This document shows, piece after piece, positions 1-7,367 of a stretch of DNA of 33,665 nucleotides. Within the stretch, counting starts at the first letter, position 1. Each line of letters begins with the position of its first letter. The DNA is taken from contig SIAK01000022.1 in NCBI GenBank assembly GCA_009691805.1, positions 1 to 33,665 of the forward strand. Reading direction: 5' to 3'. The notes under the pieces were generated by a model. That model ran no database searches, was not told where the DNA came from, and saw only the letters and a list, made by a program, of their open reading frames with translations. A program made the position numbers and the translations under genes. Source of the stretch: Phycisphaerales bacterium. Lineage in GTDB: Bacteria; Planctomycetota; Phycisphaerae; Phycisphaerales; SM1A02.

Positions 1-259
1 TGCTGCAAAGTCGATGCAGATGTTGAGTGCAGATGAAGAAGCGCGCATCGCAAACACGCTTGAAAACTGCGGACTTCCTCGCATGTTCACCGGCGCGACG
101 ACAGCGAACGAGGTGATTCGCCGCATGGGCTTCGACAAGAAAAACGAAGGCGGCAAACTGAAACTCATCCTCCCTCGTGGACTCGGCGCGTGCGAGATCG
201 TCGAGAATCCGCCCGACTCCGCAGTCCTCGCAGGGCTCGCCTCGATTGGGATTCGTTAA
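1..259 (+). CDS. aroB: 3-dehydroquinate synthase, C-terminal fragment (5' end outside window)
   Basis: The reading frame is open from base 2 with no start codon, so the gene begins before the window and only about 85 C-terminal residues are seen. The segment GFDKKNEGGKLKLILPRGLG fits the AroB C-terminal motif, where DKK is followed by a short loop and a VLP-x-GIG-like strand. It then runs into a final helix ending in LASIGIR. AroB converts DAHP to 3-dehydroquinate in the shikimate pathway, using NAD and a divalent metal in the cytoplasm. The catalytic metal ligands lie upstream and cannot be checked. The gene stops at TAA 257-259, 34 bases before a long palindromic terminator. The call rests on the tail only; another member of the sugar-phosphate cyclase family is the alternative. 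Confidence 0.75.
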   Translation, partial: AAKSMQMLSADEEARIANTLENCGLPRMFTGATTANEVIRRMGFDKKNEGGKLKLILPRGLGACEIVENPPDSAVLAGLASIGIR

Positions 260-293
260 CAGTGGCGTGCTAAGCGCACGCTTGAAGGACACA

Positions 294-345
294 ACTCAAA
301 ACCAACAGGAGCCACTGCATGCAGTGGCTCCTGTTGGTTTTGAGT
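294..345. terminator. 52-bp perfect palindrome between aroB and tRNA-Glu, probable bidirectional terminator
   Basis: Bases 294-319 are the exact reverse complement of 320-345, with no spacer. The centre is CTGCATGCAG. Each transcript ends in a short T-rich run, GGTTTTGAGT, on either strand. It lies just downstream of aroB on the plus strand and directly at the 3' end of the minus-strand tRNA-Glu(CUC), sharing base 345 with it. It could therefore end both convergent transcripts. The T-tract is short and interrupted, so the termination role is inferred from position and stem strength. Confidence 0.7.
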
Positions 346-419
346 GACCCCAAGGGGATTTGAACCCCTGTCCCATCCGTGAGAGGGATGTGTCCTAGAC
401 CGGGCTAGACGATGGGGCC
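345..419 (-). tRNA. tRNA-Glu (anticodon CUC)
   Basis: The minus strand folds into a complete 75-nt tRNA. The acceptor arm is GGCCCCA paired with TGGGGTC. The D arm carries GTCTAG, and the T arm is CAGGG-GTTCAAAT-CCCCT. The anticodon loop CTCTCAC gives anticodon CTC, which reads GAG. No CCA is encoded, so it must be added after transcription. Outside the anticodon arm it is the same as the second tRNA-Glu at 590-664. Discriminator base is A. Confidence 0.95.
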
Positions 420-472
420 AAAGACTGTCAGGTCTTCGCGACCGTTCTCACTCCCGCCTTCGCGGGGGGGCG

Positions 473-501
473 AGTATAGCAGTGGTTGAGCGAGAGGATT
501 C
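473..501 (-). promoter_or_regulatory. Candidate promoter for tRNA-Glu(CUC)
   Basis: On the minus strand TATACT (478-473) is preceded at 17 nt by GAATCC (501-496). The -10 is good but the -35 is weak. The transcript would start about 45 nt before the tRNA, and that leader contains a small hairpin with CCCGC/GCGGG arms near 453-466. The same GAATCC-N17 arrangement occurs ahead of TACTAT upstream of lepA (4693-4721). Confidence 0.35.
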
Positions 502-546
502 TGCTGATTGGAAGCAGAAACCCACCGCGCGCTCACGCATCGACGC

Positions 547-586
547 AAACTAAAAAGCCGCTGCGGGGGCAGCGGCTTTTTAGTTT
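547..586. terminator. Intrinsic terminator between the two tRNA-Glu genes
   Basis: An 18-bp perfect stem (547-564 with 569-586) closes on a GGGG loop. On the minus strand it is followed by a T-rich tail (GGCTTTTTAGTTT), which is the classic form downstream of the tRNA at 590-664. The A-rich start of the left arm also gives a T-tract on the opposite strand, so it could work both ways. Confidence 0.8.
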
Positions 587-589
587 GAG

Positions 590-664
590 TGACCCCAAGG
601 GGATTTGAACCCCTGTTACCTCCGTGAAAGGGAGGTGTCCTAGACCGGGCTAGACGATGGGGCC
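590..664 (-). tRNA. tRNA-Glu (anticodon UUC)
   Basis: This is a 75-nt cloverleaf on the minus strand. It shares its acceptor, D and T arms with the tRNA at 345-419 and differs only in the anticodon arm. The loop CTTTCAC gives anticodon TTC, which reads GAA and, by wobble, GAG. No CCA is encoded and the discriminator is A. The two genes therefore supply both glutamate isoacceptors, from separate transcription units. Confidence 0.96.
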
Positions 665-677
665 GCGAAGGGCGAGG

Positions 678-706
678 ATGATACAGACCTGCAGCCGAAA
701 GTCGAA
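678..706 (-). promoter_or_regulatory. Promoter for tRNA-Glu(UUC)
   Basis: On the minus strand TTCGAC (706-701) and TATCAT (683-678) are separated by exactly 17 nt. The -10 lies 13 nt before the tRNA 5' end. Spacing and sequence fit a housekeeping sigma-70 promoter. Confidence 0.5.
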
Positions 707-757
707 TGAGTACTGCCTCATTGTTCTAAAGTTTTCCTTCCCCTCTCACCCTCCACG

Positions 758-1429
758 ATGCGCCGCTCTCTCGTCCTTTGCCCACTCGCGATCGAAACGA
801 AGGCGTTCAAACGCTTTGGGAAGGCCCGCGTCCTGCAAATCGGGTGCGGAGCAGCGGCTGTCGAACGTGCATTTCACCAAATCGTTGCGAACGATCCGCC
901 GAACTTTGTTGTCCTGTTCGGACTCGCTGGCGCGCTCGACCCTGCGTTTGAACGAGGAAGCGAGTTCGTGGCCAGCGATGTTTCCACAAACTCTGATCCC
1001 AACGCAGCTGTGATGGAAGCGCCTGCGCTCTCCGCTCGATGCAGCCCCACTCCCGCTCGCGCACGCATCATCGAATGCGCGACCGCAGTTCGCACGCCGA
1101 TGGAAAAAGCAGCACTCGCCGCGCGAACAGGCGCGCAACTCGTCGACATGGAGTCCTACACCTTTGCTCGCTGCGCGCAATCGATGGGCATCCCGTGGGC
1201 GATCGTGCGCGGCGTGAGTGACAGCGCGAGCGACACACTCGCACCCGAAGTACCCTCGTTCATCGATGCGCATGGAAACACTCGACATCTCTGCGTTCTG
1301 CGCGCGCTGTTGCGGCGGCCAAGTCTCTTCGGCGAACTTCGATCCATGCGAAGCGCTTCGAACAAAGCACTACAAAACGGCGCGTTTCTCGCCGACGCGC
1401 TCTGCTGCGCGATGGAATCTGCATCATGA
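758..1429 (+). CDS. Nucleoside phosphorylase/nucleosidase family protein (HpnG/MTAN-like)
   Basis: This 223-residue protein has the fold signature of the PNP/UDP phosphorylase superfamily. It shows a glycine-rich GLAGAL (55-60), the substrate-binding VDMES (129-133), and RGVSDSASD (151-159), which carries the expected catalytic Asp. The C-terminal stretch, LRALLRRPSLFGEL and onward, resembles hopanoid-associated HpnG-type nucleosidases more than classical MTA/SAH nucleosidases. No other hopanoid gene is in view, so the substrate is open. Futalosine hydrolase or MTA/SAH nucleosidase activity is also possible. The stop codon overlaps the nadD start as ATGA (1426-1429), so the two genes are probably translationally coupled. 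The start is the ATG following the pyrimidine-rich leader; no clear ribosome-binding site is seen. Confidence 0.7.
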   Translation: MRRSLVLCPLAIETKAFKRFGKARVLQIGCGAAAVERAFHQIVANDPPNFVVLFGLAGALDPAFERGSEFVASDVSTNSDPNAAVMEAPALSARCSPTPARARIIECATAVRTPMEKAALAARTGAQLVDMESYTFARCAQSMGIPWAIVRGVSDSASDTLAPEVPSFIDAHGNTRHLCVLRALLRRPSLFGELRSMRSASNKALQNGAFLADALCCAMESAS

Positions 1430-2058
1430 GTGAAGTCACCCTACTCTTCGGCGGTTCGTTCGATCCTCCGCACGCGCGGCACGTCTCGCTGCTGCACGAC
1501 GCGATGCGCGCAGTCGGTGCGACACGCGCGATCGTGATCCCTGCGCGCCTCAATCCTCTGAAGCGCACGACGCCTCCCACGGCTGGCGCATTGCGATTGG
1601 AAATGTGCAAGCTCGCCTTCGACGAATCCGCGGGCAACATCCGCGTGCATGATCTCGAACTCAAGCGCGAAGGCGCGAGTTTCACGATCGACACGGTGGA
1701 GTCACTCCTTCGTCGAGGACTTTGCACGAAGGAACACGTGCGACTGATCGTTGGATCGGACGCGATGCGCTCGTTCACCCGTTGGAGTCGCTGGAATGAG
1801 CTGCTCAAACTCGCAACTCCCGCGGTGATCGCGCGACCACCCGACACGCTCGAGAGCACTCGCGAATTTCTCGAATCCTTCGCAGAAGAGACAGGTTGGA
1901 AGGACGCGCCATCGTGGCTTCTTCCGCTTGAACCTGTGGAACTCTCCTCGACAGGAATTCGCGAAGCCCTCACGCGCTGGGAACAACCCGAAGGCGTCTG
2001 TGAGAGCGTCCTCGCCGTGATTTCCCGTGAAAAGCTCTACGAAGGAATGCGCGAATGA
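1426..2058 (+). CDS. nadD: Nicotinate-nucleotide adenylyltransferase
   Basis: NadD joins nicotinate mononucleotide to AMP from ATP, making deamido-NAD in NAD biosynthesis. The 210-residue protein has the usual length. It carries the nucleotidyltransferase motif GGSFDPPH (9-16), with the HxGH-type site here reading HARH. It also has the substrate loop IPARLNPLKR (38-47) and the C-terminal SSTGIREAL (starting at 174), which corresponds to the ISSTxIR motif of the family. It starts at the ATGA overlap with the upstream nucleosidase gene and is followed after 81 bases by rimO on the same strand. Confidence 0.93.
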   Translation: MSEVTLLFGGSFDPPHARHVSLLHDAMRAVGATRAIVIPARLNPLKRTTPPTAGALRLEMCKLAFDESAGNIRVHDLELKREGASFTIDTVESLLRRGLCTKEHVRLIVGSDAMRSFTRWSRWNELLKLATPAVIARPPDTLESTREFLESFAEETGWKDAPSWLLPLEPVELSSTGIREALTRWEQPEGVCESVLAVISREKLYEGMRE

Positions 2059-2139
2059 GCGCGAGCGCGTCGCCGCCCTTCCGACCTACACTCTCGCCCC
2101 GCTTCCTTCGCGCTTTGATTCACGGACCACTTCTTGCAC

Positions 2140-3681
2140 ATGCCTGAAACCGCCACCGTCTCTCGTGTCGCCTTCGTCAGCCTCGGCTGCCCGAAGAATC
2201 TTGTCGACAGCGAGAAGATGCTCGGCGTCCTGAAGAAGTCAGGCTTTGAATTGGTGAGCGAAGACGCGCAGCCGGATGCGATTGTCGTGAACACCTGCGG
2301 GTTCCTCGAAGCCAGCAAAGATGAGTCGCTCGAAGTCATTCACGATGCGATCGCGCGCAAAGAGCGCGGCGAGATTAAGCGCGTGATCGTCGCGGGTTGT
2401 TTGGTGCAACGACATCGCGCAAAGTTGCTCGAGTGGGCGCCTGGCATCGACGCGATGGTCGGCGTGTTTGATCGCGATCACATCGTCGAAGCTGTCGCGG
2501 GCGAAACGCGCGCGCAACTTGCAGAGAAAGCGCCGAAGTATTGGATCGCCGCCAACGCACTTGCGGCAGCAACCGAGCGCGGTGTTTCGACGGTTGGACT
2601 CACGGTCAACGGCGCCGATGGCAAGGGCGTTGGATACTTCGAAGATGACTCTGATCGCGTGCGACTCACGCCGCGACACTGGGCGTATCTCCGTGTTTCC
2701 GAAGGATGCAATCAACGCTGTGCGTTTTGCACGATCCCTTCGATTCGCGGGAAAATGCGCTCGAAACCACTCGATCGCATCGCTGCCGAAGCGCGCGGAC
2801 TGATGGCGAGCGGCGCGTTCGAACTCAATCTCATTGGACAAGACACGACGAGCTACGGTCTTGACATTGGTGAAGCAAGCGGGTTGCCAGGACTGCTGTC
2901 CACCGTGAACGGCGTCGCGCGTGAATTCGGTGGCGGTTGGATGCGATTGATGTACGCGTATCCATCGAAGTTCGATGACGCATCCGTCGACGCGATCGCG
3001 AAACTCGACAATGTCTTGAAGTACATCGACATGCCGTTGCAACACGCGAGCGATGCGATGTTGAAGTCGATGCGACGACACACGACTCGCGCGCACACCG
3101 AAGAGCTCCTCGGCAAGTTGCGCGATCGCGTGGCAGGTATTGCAATTCGCACGACGTTTATCGTGGGTTTCCCAGGCGAAACGGAAGATGACTTCGAGCA
3201 ACTACTCGAGTTCATCAGTGAACAGCAGTTCGACATGATGGGCGTCTTCCGCTACTCCGCCGAAGATGGCACACCAGCGGGCACGATGGAAAAGGATCTC
3301 TCGCTTGCCGTTCCTGATGAAGTGAAGCACGAACGCGAAGCGCGCATCATGCTCCTTCAGCAAGAAATTGCCTACGACAACGCGCAATTGCAGGCGAAAT
3401 CGAAGGCGCAATTTGATGTGCTCATCGAGGCTCCCAGCCCAAACAAATTGAAGAGCAAGGCGACGACAGGCGTGAGCAAGGGCGGCACGCTCTACACAGG
3501 GCGCGCCTATTTTCAAGCACCAGGCATCGACTCTGTGACCTACGTGCAGTCGAATCATGCGCGCTCGGCGGGTGAACTCGTGCGTTGCACGATTGTCGAT
3601 GCCAATGGCTACGACCTCATCGCAGTGCCCACCGATGATCTCGACAAGAAGATCTCCCTGCCCATCATGCATCGGCATTGA
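2140..3681 (+). CDS. rimO: Ribosomal protein uS12 methylthiotransferase RimO
   Basis: This radical-SAM enzyme adds a methylthio group to an aspartate of ribosomal protein S12. The N-terminal methylthiotransferase domain has its three cluster cysteines at 17 (SLGCPKN), 53 (NTCGF) and 87 (AGCLVQR). The radical-SAM cluster motif CNQRCAFC uses Cys190, 194 and 197. QDTTSYG and PGETEDDF are typical of RimO rather than MiaB, and a TRAM-type domain closes the protein. At 513 residues it is longer than E. coli RimO (441). The extra length includes about 35 residues (roughly 125-170) between the first two domains and a longer C-terminal domain. I chose ATG 2140; a TTG two codons earlier is also in frame. 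The stop TGA is 26 bases before the nagZ ATG. Confidence 0.93.
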   Translation: MPETATVSRVAFVSLGCPKNLVDSEKMLGVLKKSGFELVSEDAQPDAIVVNTCGFLEASKDESLEVIHDAIARKERGEIKRVIVAGCLVQRHRAKLLEWAPGIDAMVGVFDRDHIVEAVAGETRAQLAEKAPKYWIAANALAAATERGVSTVGLTVNGADGKGVGYFEDDSDRVRLTPRHWAYLRVSEGCNQRCAFCTIPSIRGKMRSKPLDRIAAEARGLMASGAFELNLIGQDTTSYGLDIGEASGLPGLLSTVNGVAREFGGGWMRLMYAYPSKFDDASVDAIAKLDNVLKYIDMPLQHASDAMLKSMRRHTTRAHTEELLGKLRDRVAGIAIRTTFIVGFPGETEDDFEQLLEFISEQQFDMMGVFRYSAEDGTPAGTMEKDLSLAVPDEVKHEREARIMLLQQEIAYDNAQLQAKSKAQFDVLIEAPSPNKLKSKATTGVSKGGTLYTGRAYFQAPGIDSVTYVQSNHARSAGELVRCTIVDANGYDLIAVPTDDLDKKISLPIMHRH

Positions 3682-3707
3682 ACACGCCTGCGAAAGGATT
3701 CGCCGAC

Positions 3708-4694
3708 ATGCACGCCGCAGAAGCAGAAACGCTCGTTCGTCCTCTCCTCTGGATTGGCTTTGATGGACGCACGATTCCCACGGACACTGCGCGCCTCGTA
3801 AAAGCCGGCGTTTCCGGCGTCATTCTCTTCGCACGCAATTGCGGCACGCGCGATGAAACGCGCGCGCTCATCGACGAGTTGCGCGCGCAGGCTCGCGGAG
3901 CGCTGCTCTTGAGCGTCGATCAAGAAGGCGGACGCGTGGCGCGATTGACGGAAGGCTTCGAGAAGTTTCCATCACTGCGCGAACTCGCTGCGCTCGATGC
4001 GTCCGCTGTGCGCGCGATCGGTTCGCGCTTAGGTGCGCAAGTGCGTGATGCGGGTTTCGATGTTGATCTCGCGCCGGTGCTCGATGTGGATTCGAATCCA
4101 CTCAATCCTGTCATTGGCGATCGATCTTTTTCGCGCGACGCGGAAACAGTCGCACGCCTTGGCGTGGCGATGACGCTTGGATTGCAAGAACATGTCGCCG
4201 CCTGCGGCAAGCATTTTCCAGGTCACGGCGATACGGACAAGGATTCACATTTCGATCTTCCGCGACTTGCGCACGCGCGTGCGCGACTCGATGCGGTTGA
4301 ACTGCTGCCCTTCCGCGCGGCGATCGCGGCCGGCATCGAATGCATCATGACGACGCACGTTGTGTTTGATGCGGTCGACGCCGGCGTTCCCGCAACGATG
4401 AGCGCGAAGTCGATTGAAGGACTCTTGCGCGCGGAGCTCTCGTTTGAGGGTGTCGTCGTTTCAGACGATCTTGAAATGAAGGCCATCGCGGATCACTTTG
4501 GAGTTGGCAGCGCGGCGGTCCGCGCGATTTCGGCAGGTGTCGACGCGCTCCTTGTCTGCCACAGCGCAGAACGGCAATCTGAGGCGATCGAAGCACTCGC
4601 GAAAGCCGTTCTCGACGGCACATTGCCCATCGAACGGGTGCAATCGGCGCGCGCGCGACTGCAAAGACTCGCGAAACGACGCTGCGCACCCTGA
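3708..4694 (+). CDS. nagZ: Beta-N-acetylhexosaminidase, GH3 family (NagZ-like)
   Basis: The protein has 328 residues, close to the usual NagZ length. It carries the family motif KHFPGHGDT (168-176) followed by DSH (179-181), which forms the mobile catalytic loop with the general acid/base histidine. The nucleophile Asp253 lies in VSDDLEMKAI. NagZ removes N-acetylglucosamine from 1,6-anhydro-muropeptides in cell-wall recycling, normally in the cytoplasm, and no signal peptide is seen. ATG 3708 was chosen because AAAGGA lies at 3692-3697, ten bases upstream. A TTG at 3678 overlapping the rimO stop would add ten residues with no better support. A broader GH3 glycosidase role cannot be excluded. 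Confidence 0.87.
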   Translation: MHAAEAETLVRPLLWIGFDGRTIPTDTARLVKAGVSGVILFARNCGTRDETRALIDELRAQARGALLLSVDQEGGRVARLTEGFEKFPSLRELAALDASAVRAIGSRLGAQVRDAGFDVDLAPVLDVDSNPLNPVIGDRSFSRDAETVARLGVAMTLGLQEHVAACGKHFPGHGDTDKDSHFDLPRLAHARARLDAVELLPFRAAIAAGIECIMTTHVVFDAVDAGVPATMSAKSIEGLLRAELSFEGVVVSDDLEMKAIADHFGVGSAAVRAISAGVDALLVCHSAERQSEAIEALAKAVLDGTLPIERVQSARARLQRLAKRRCAP

Positions 4695-4777
4695 ATCCTG
4701 CGCGCGCCTGTGCGCTACTATCGTCGATCCTGCCCATTCCCTGACTTCTGCGCGCCACCGAGGCGCACCATCTCACC

Positions 4778-6583
4778 GTGCAAATTCGAAACTTCTGCAT
4801 TATTGCCCACATCGACCATGGGAAGTCCACGCTCGCCGATCGACTTCTGCAGGCGACACACGCGGTTTCCGCACGCGAGGCGCGCGCGCAACTTCTCGAT
4901 TCGATGGATCTTGAGCGCGAACGCGGGATCACCATCAAAGCTTCCGCCGTCTCGGTGAAGCACACTTACAAGGGCGAAGAGTTCGAACTCAACTTCATCG
5001 ACACGCCTGGGCACGTCGACTTCACCTATGAAGTTTCGCGCGCGCTCAAAGCGTGTGAAGGTGCGATTCTCGTTGTCGATTCCACACAAGGCGTGCAAGC
5101 GCAGACGGTCGCAAACTGCTACCTCGCCGTCGAAGCGAATCTCACGATCATTCCAGTCATCAACAAGATCGATCTCCCTGCTGCATTACCCGACGCGGTC
5201 GCGATGGAAATCGAACAAGTGTTTGGGTTTCCGGCGGAAGACTGCCTGCTCGTCTCTGCGAAGAGTGGCCGCGGCATCGATGAGTTGCTCGATCGTGTGT
5301 GCGAACGTTTTCCTGCACCAAAGGCCGCGACGACGACGCGATTGCGCGCGCTTGTGTTTGACGCGAAGTACGACGAATACCGCGGCGTCGTGATGTATCT
5401 GCGTATCTTTGACGGCTGCCTCAAGCAAGGCGACAAGATCCGCTTGATGGGTACGGGGCGCACCTTCTCGGTCAACGAGATGCTGCGATACACGCCGTTT
5501 CCAGAGAAGACGAAACAGCTCAATTTCTCGCAGGTCGGATCCGCATCCGCGGGCATGAAGACGCTCGGCGATGTGCGCGTTGGTGACACGATCACGCTCG
5601 ACAACGATCCCGCGGAGATCGCGCTCGAAGGTTACGAAGAACCCAAGCAGATGGTGTTCTGCGACTTCTATCCGTCAAGCGCAGATGAAGCGGGTAAGAA
5701 GAGCGACTTCGAACAATTGCGCGAAGCGATCGAGAAGCTGCATCTCAACGATGCTAGTTTCACCTTTGAAACACAGCATTCGGAAGCACTGGGCTTCGGA
5801 TTCCGTTGCGGCTTCCTCGGACTGCTGCACATGGACATCGTGCAAGAGCGACTCGAACGCGAAGGCAATGTTGCCATCGTGCAAACCGCGCCGACTGTGT
5901 CGTACATGATCGATCTCAGCGACGGCACCGAAGTTGAGATTCACAATCCTGCGGATCTCCCTGATGGATCGGTGATTCAAGCGATTCGCGAACCGATCGT
6001 GAAGATCGACATCATCTGCCCAAGCGAAAACATCGGTGACCTCATGCGACTTGCGGAAGCACGTCGCGGCATTTTTCAAGGGCACGAGATGATCAGCGAG
6101 TCGCGCCAGATCTTGAAGTATGAGATTCCGCTCGCGGAAATCATCTACGACTTCTACGACAAACTGAAGAGCGTCACGCGCGGCTACGGCACGATGGACT
6201 ACCACATCACCTGCTATCGCGAAGACCGACTCGTCAAGGTGTCGATCCTCGTGAACGGCGATGTCGTCGAAGCGCTCTCGCTCATCTGCCACCGTGACAA
6301 CGCCGAGCAGCGCGCGCGCATCATTCTGTCGAAGCTCAAAGAGCAAATCGATCGCCATCAATTCGAGATCCCGCTGCAAGCAGCGATCGGTGGCAAGATC
6401 ATCGCGCGCGAATCGATCAAGTCGATGCGCAAGAACGTCACCGCGAAATGCTATGGCGGCGATATCTCGCGCAAGCGCAAGCTGCTTGAGAAGCAAAAAG
6501 CAGGCAAGAAACGCATGAAGATGATCGGCTCGGTGTCGATCCCTCAAGGCGCGTTTATGGCTATTCTCGATCAAGGTGATTGA
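4778..6583 (+). CDS. lepA: Elongation factor 4 (LepA), ribosome-associated GTPase
   Basis: The 601-residue protein contains all GTPase motifs. G1 is AHIDHGKST (10-18), switch I is RGITI (49-53), G3 is DTPGH (75-79), NKID is at 129-132, and SAKSG at 160-164. The EF-G-like domains that follow and the LepA-specific basic C-terminal domain (GGDISRKRKLLEKQKAGKKR) separate it from EF-G and BipA. LepA acts on stalled or assembling 30S and 70S ribosomes. The start is GTG 4778, giving the conserved N-terminus IRNFCIIAHIDHGKS. Upstream, TACTAT (4716-4721) sits 17 nt after GAATCC (4693-4698) and may be a promoter. No Shine-Dalgarno sequence is obvious. Confidence 0.97.
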   Translation: MQIRNFCIIAHIDHGKSTLADRLLQATHAVSAREARAQLLDSMDLERERGITIKASAVSVKHTYKGEEFELNFIDTPGHVDFTYEVSRALKACEGAILVVDSTQGVQAQTVANCYLAVEANLTIIPVINKIDLPAALPDAVAMEIEQVFGFPAEDCLLVSAKSGRGIDELLDRVCERFPAPKAATTTRLRALVFDAKYDEYRGVVMYLRIFDGCLKQGDKIRLMGTGRTFSVNEMLRYTPFPEKTKQLNFSQVGSASAGMKTLGDVRVGDTITLDNDPAEIALEGYEEPKQMVFCDFYPSSADEAGKKSDFEQLREAIEKLHLNDASFTFETQHSEALGFGFRCGFLGLLHMDIVQERLEREGNVAIVQTAPTVSYMIDLSDGTEVEIHNPADLPDGSVIQAIREPIVKIDIICPSENIGDLMRLAEARRGIFQGHEMISESRQILKYEIPLAEIIYDFYDKLKSVTRGYGTMDYHITCYREDRLVKVSILVNGDVVEALSLICHRDNAEQRARIILSKLKEQIDRHQFEIPLQAAIGGKIIARESIKSMRKNVTAKCYGGDISRKRKLLEKQKAGKKRMKMIGSVSIPQGAFMAILDQGD

Positions 6584-6617
6584 GATTTTTTCACTAGATT
6601 CCTGTTGAGTTCTGACT

Positions 6618-7367
6618 ATGACCATCAACCGAATTCTCGCACTCGCTGCTGTTGTCCTCTCCTCACTCGCACTCCTCGTGTCGTTCGGACGCGGACAGAA
6701 CAGCGCCATCGCGTCGCCTGCTGTAGCCACAGCGCCGAGCTCGATAGGCGACCTCGGACCTGCAGACAAGCTGCTGCTCGCAGCATCAGAAGGCGACGCA
6801 CTCTCTGTTGTGAATCGTGAAGCGCGCATCGGCTGGGGCGACAAGGCAACGAGTCGCGCGTGGTCGGTCGCTGCAGTGCACACGGATCGCATCATGCGTT
6901 CACTCATGGCGAGCCCGAGCATCGCGGAGAAGCTCAAGGAACTTGACGAACAAGCGACAACAATGGACGCGGCGTTCCAGAAGCGCGCGGAAGACTTGCA
7001 AGCGCAGTTCAAGGACGTGAAGCAAGGCGATCCTCGGCAGCAAGAAGGAATGCTTGCGTTTCAAGCCTTGAACGCGGAGTACACCGCCTTCCGTGAAGGC
7101 AAGATGAAGGAGATTGATCTTCTTCGCGCTACGCAAACGGAAGATGCCTACAAGCAGCTCGTCACTGCAGTGGATCGGGTTGCCGAACGCGAGCAGATTG
7201 ATTTCGTCTATCGCTACATTCCTGTGGAAGTCCCTTTCAAAGCCGAGGGATTGCAGCAGGTGTACTCACAGATTCAGTTGCGCACGTTCCTCAAGTACCC
7301 AGCCGCAATCGACATCACCGACGCGGTCATCAAAGAACTTGGCGTGACTGAAGAGACTCCTGCGTAA
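6618..7367 (+). CDS. OmpH/Skp-like periplasmic coiled-coil protein (paralogue 1)
   Basis: The 249-residue protein starts with an N-terminal hydrophobic segment (about 6-25), a signal peptide or anchor. A helical, charged, coiled-coil-prone middle follows (about 95-185). The region YKQLVTAVDRVAEREQIDFV and the tail ending DITDAVIKEL align by eye with the two OmpH-like proteins at 23752 and 24478. This marks it as a third, displaced paralogue. Skp-type chaperones hold unfolded outer-membrane proteins in the periplasm. It lies 34 bases after lepA and may be cotranscribed with it, although TAGATT occurs near 6595. Its last 38 bases overlap the convergent lipB. The exact client or role is unknown. 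Confidence 0.65.
   Translation: MTINRILALAAVVLSSLALLVSFGRGQNSAIASPAVATAPSSIGDLGPADKLLLAASEGDALSVVNREARIGWGDKATSRAWSVAAVHTDRIMRSLMASPSIAEKLKELDEQATTMDAAFQKRAEDLQAQFKDVKQGDPRQQEGMLAFQALNAEYTAFREGKMKEIDLLRATQTEDAYKQLVTAVDRVAEREQIDFVYRYIPVEVPFKAEGLQQVYSQIQLRTFLKYPAAIDITDAVIKELGVTEETPA

Noticed and set aside
746-1288. Long open frame on the minus strand inside the nucleosidase gene
   Set aside because: It is an antisense shadow of a gene with clear family motifs; its own translation is Arg/Cys-rich with no recognisable domain.
5675-7012. 445-residue minus-strand open frame across lepA and the OmpH-like gene
   Set aside because: It runs antisense to conserved LepA motifs, crosses a gene boundary, and has an implausible composition. 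The GC-rich codon bias of this genome creates many such frames.
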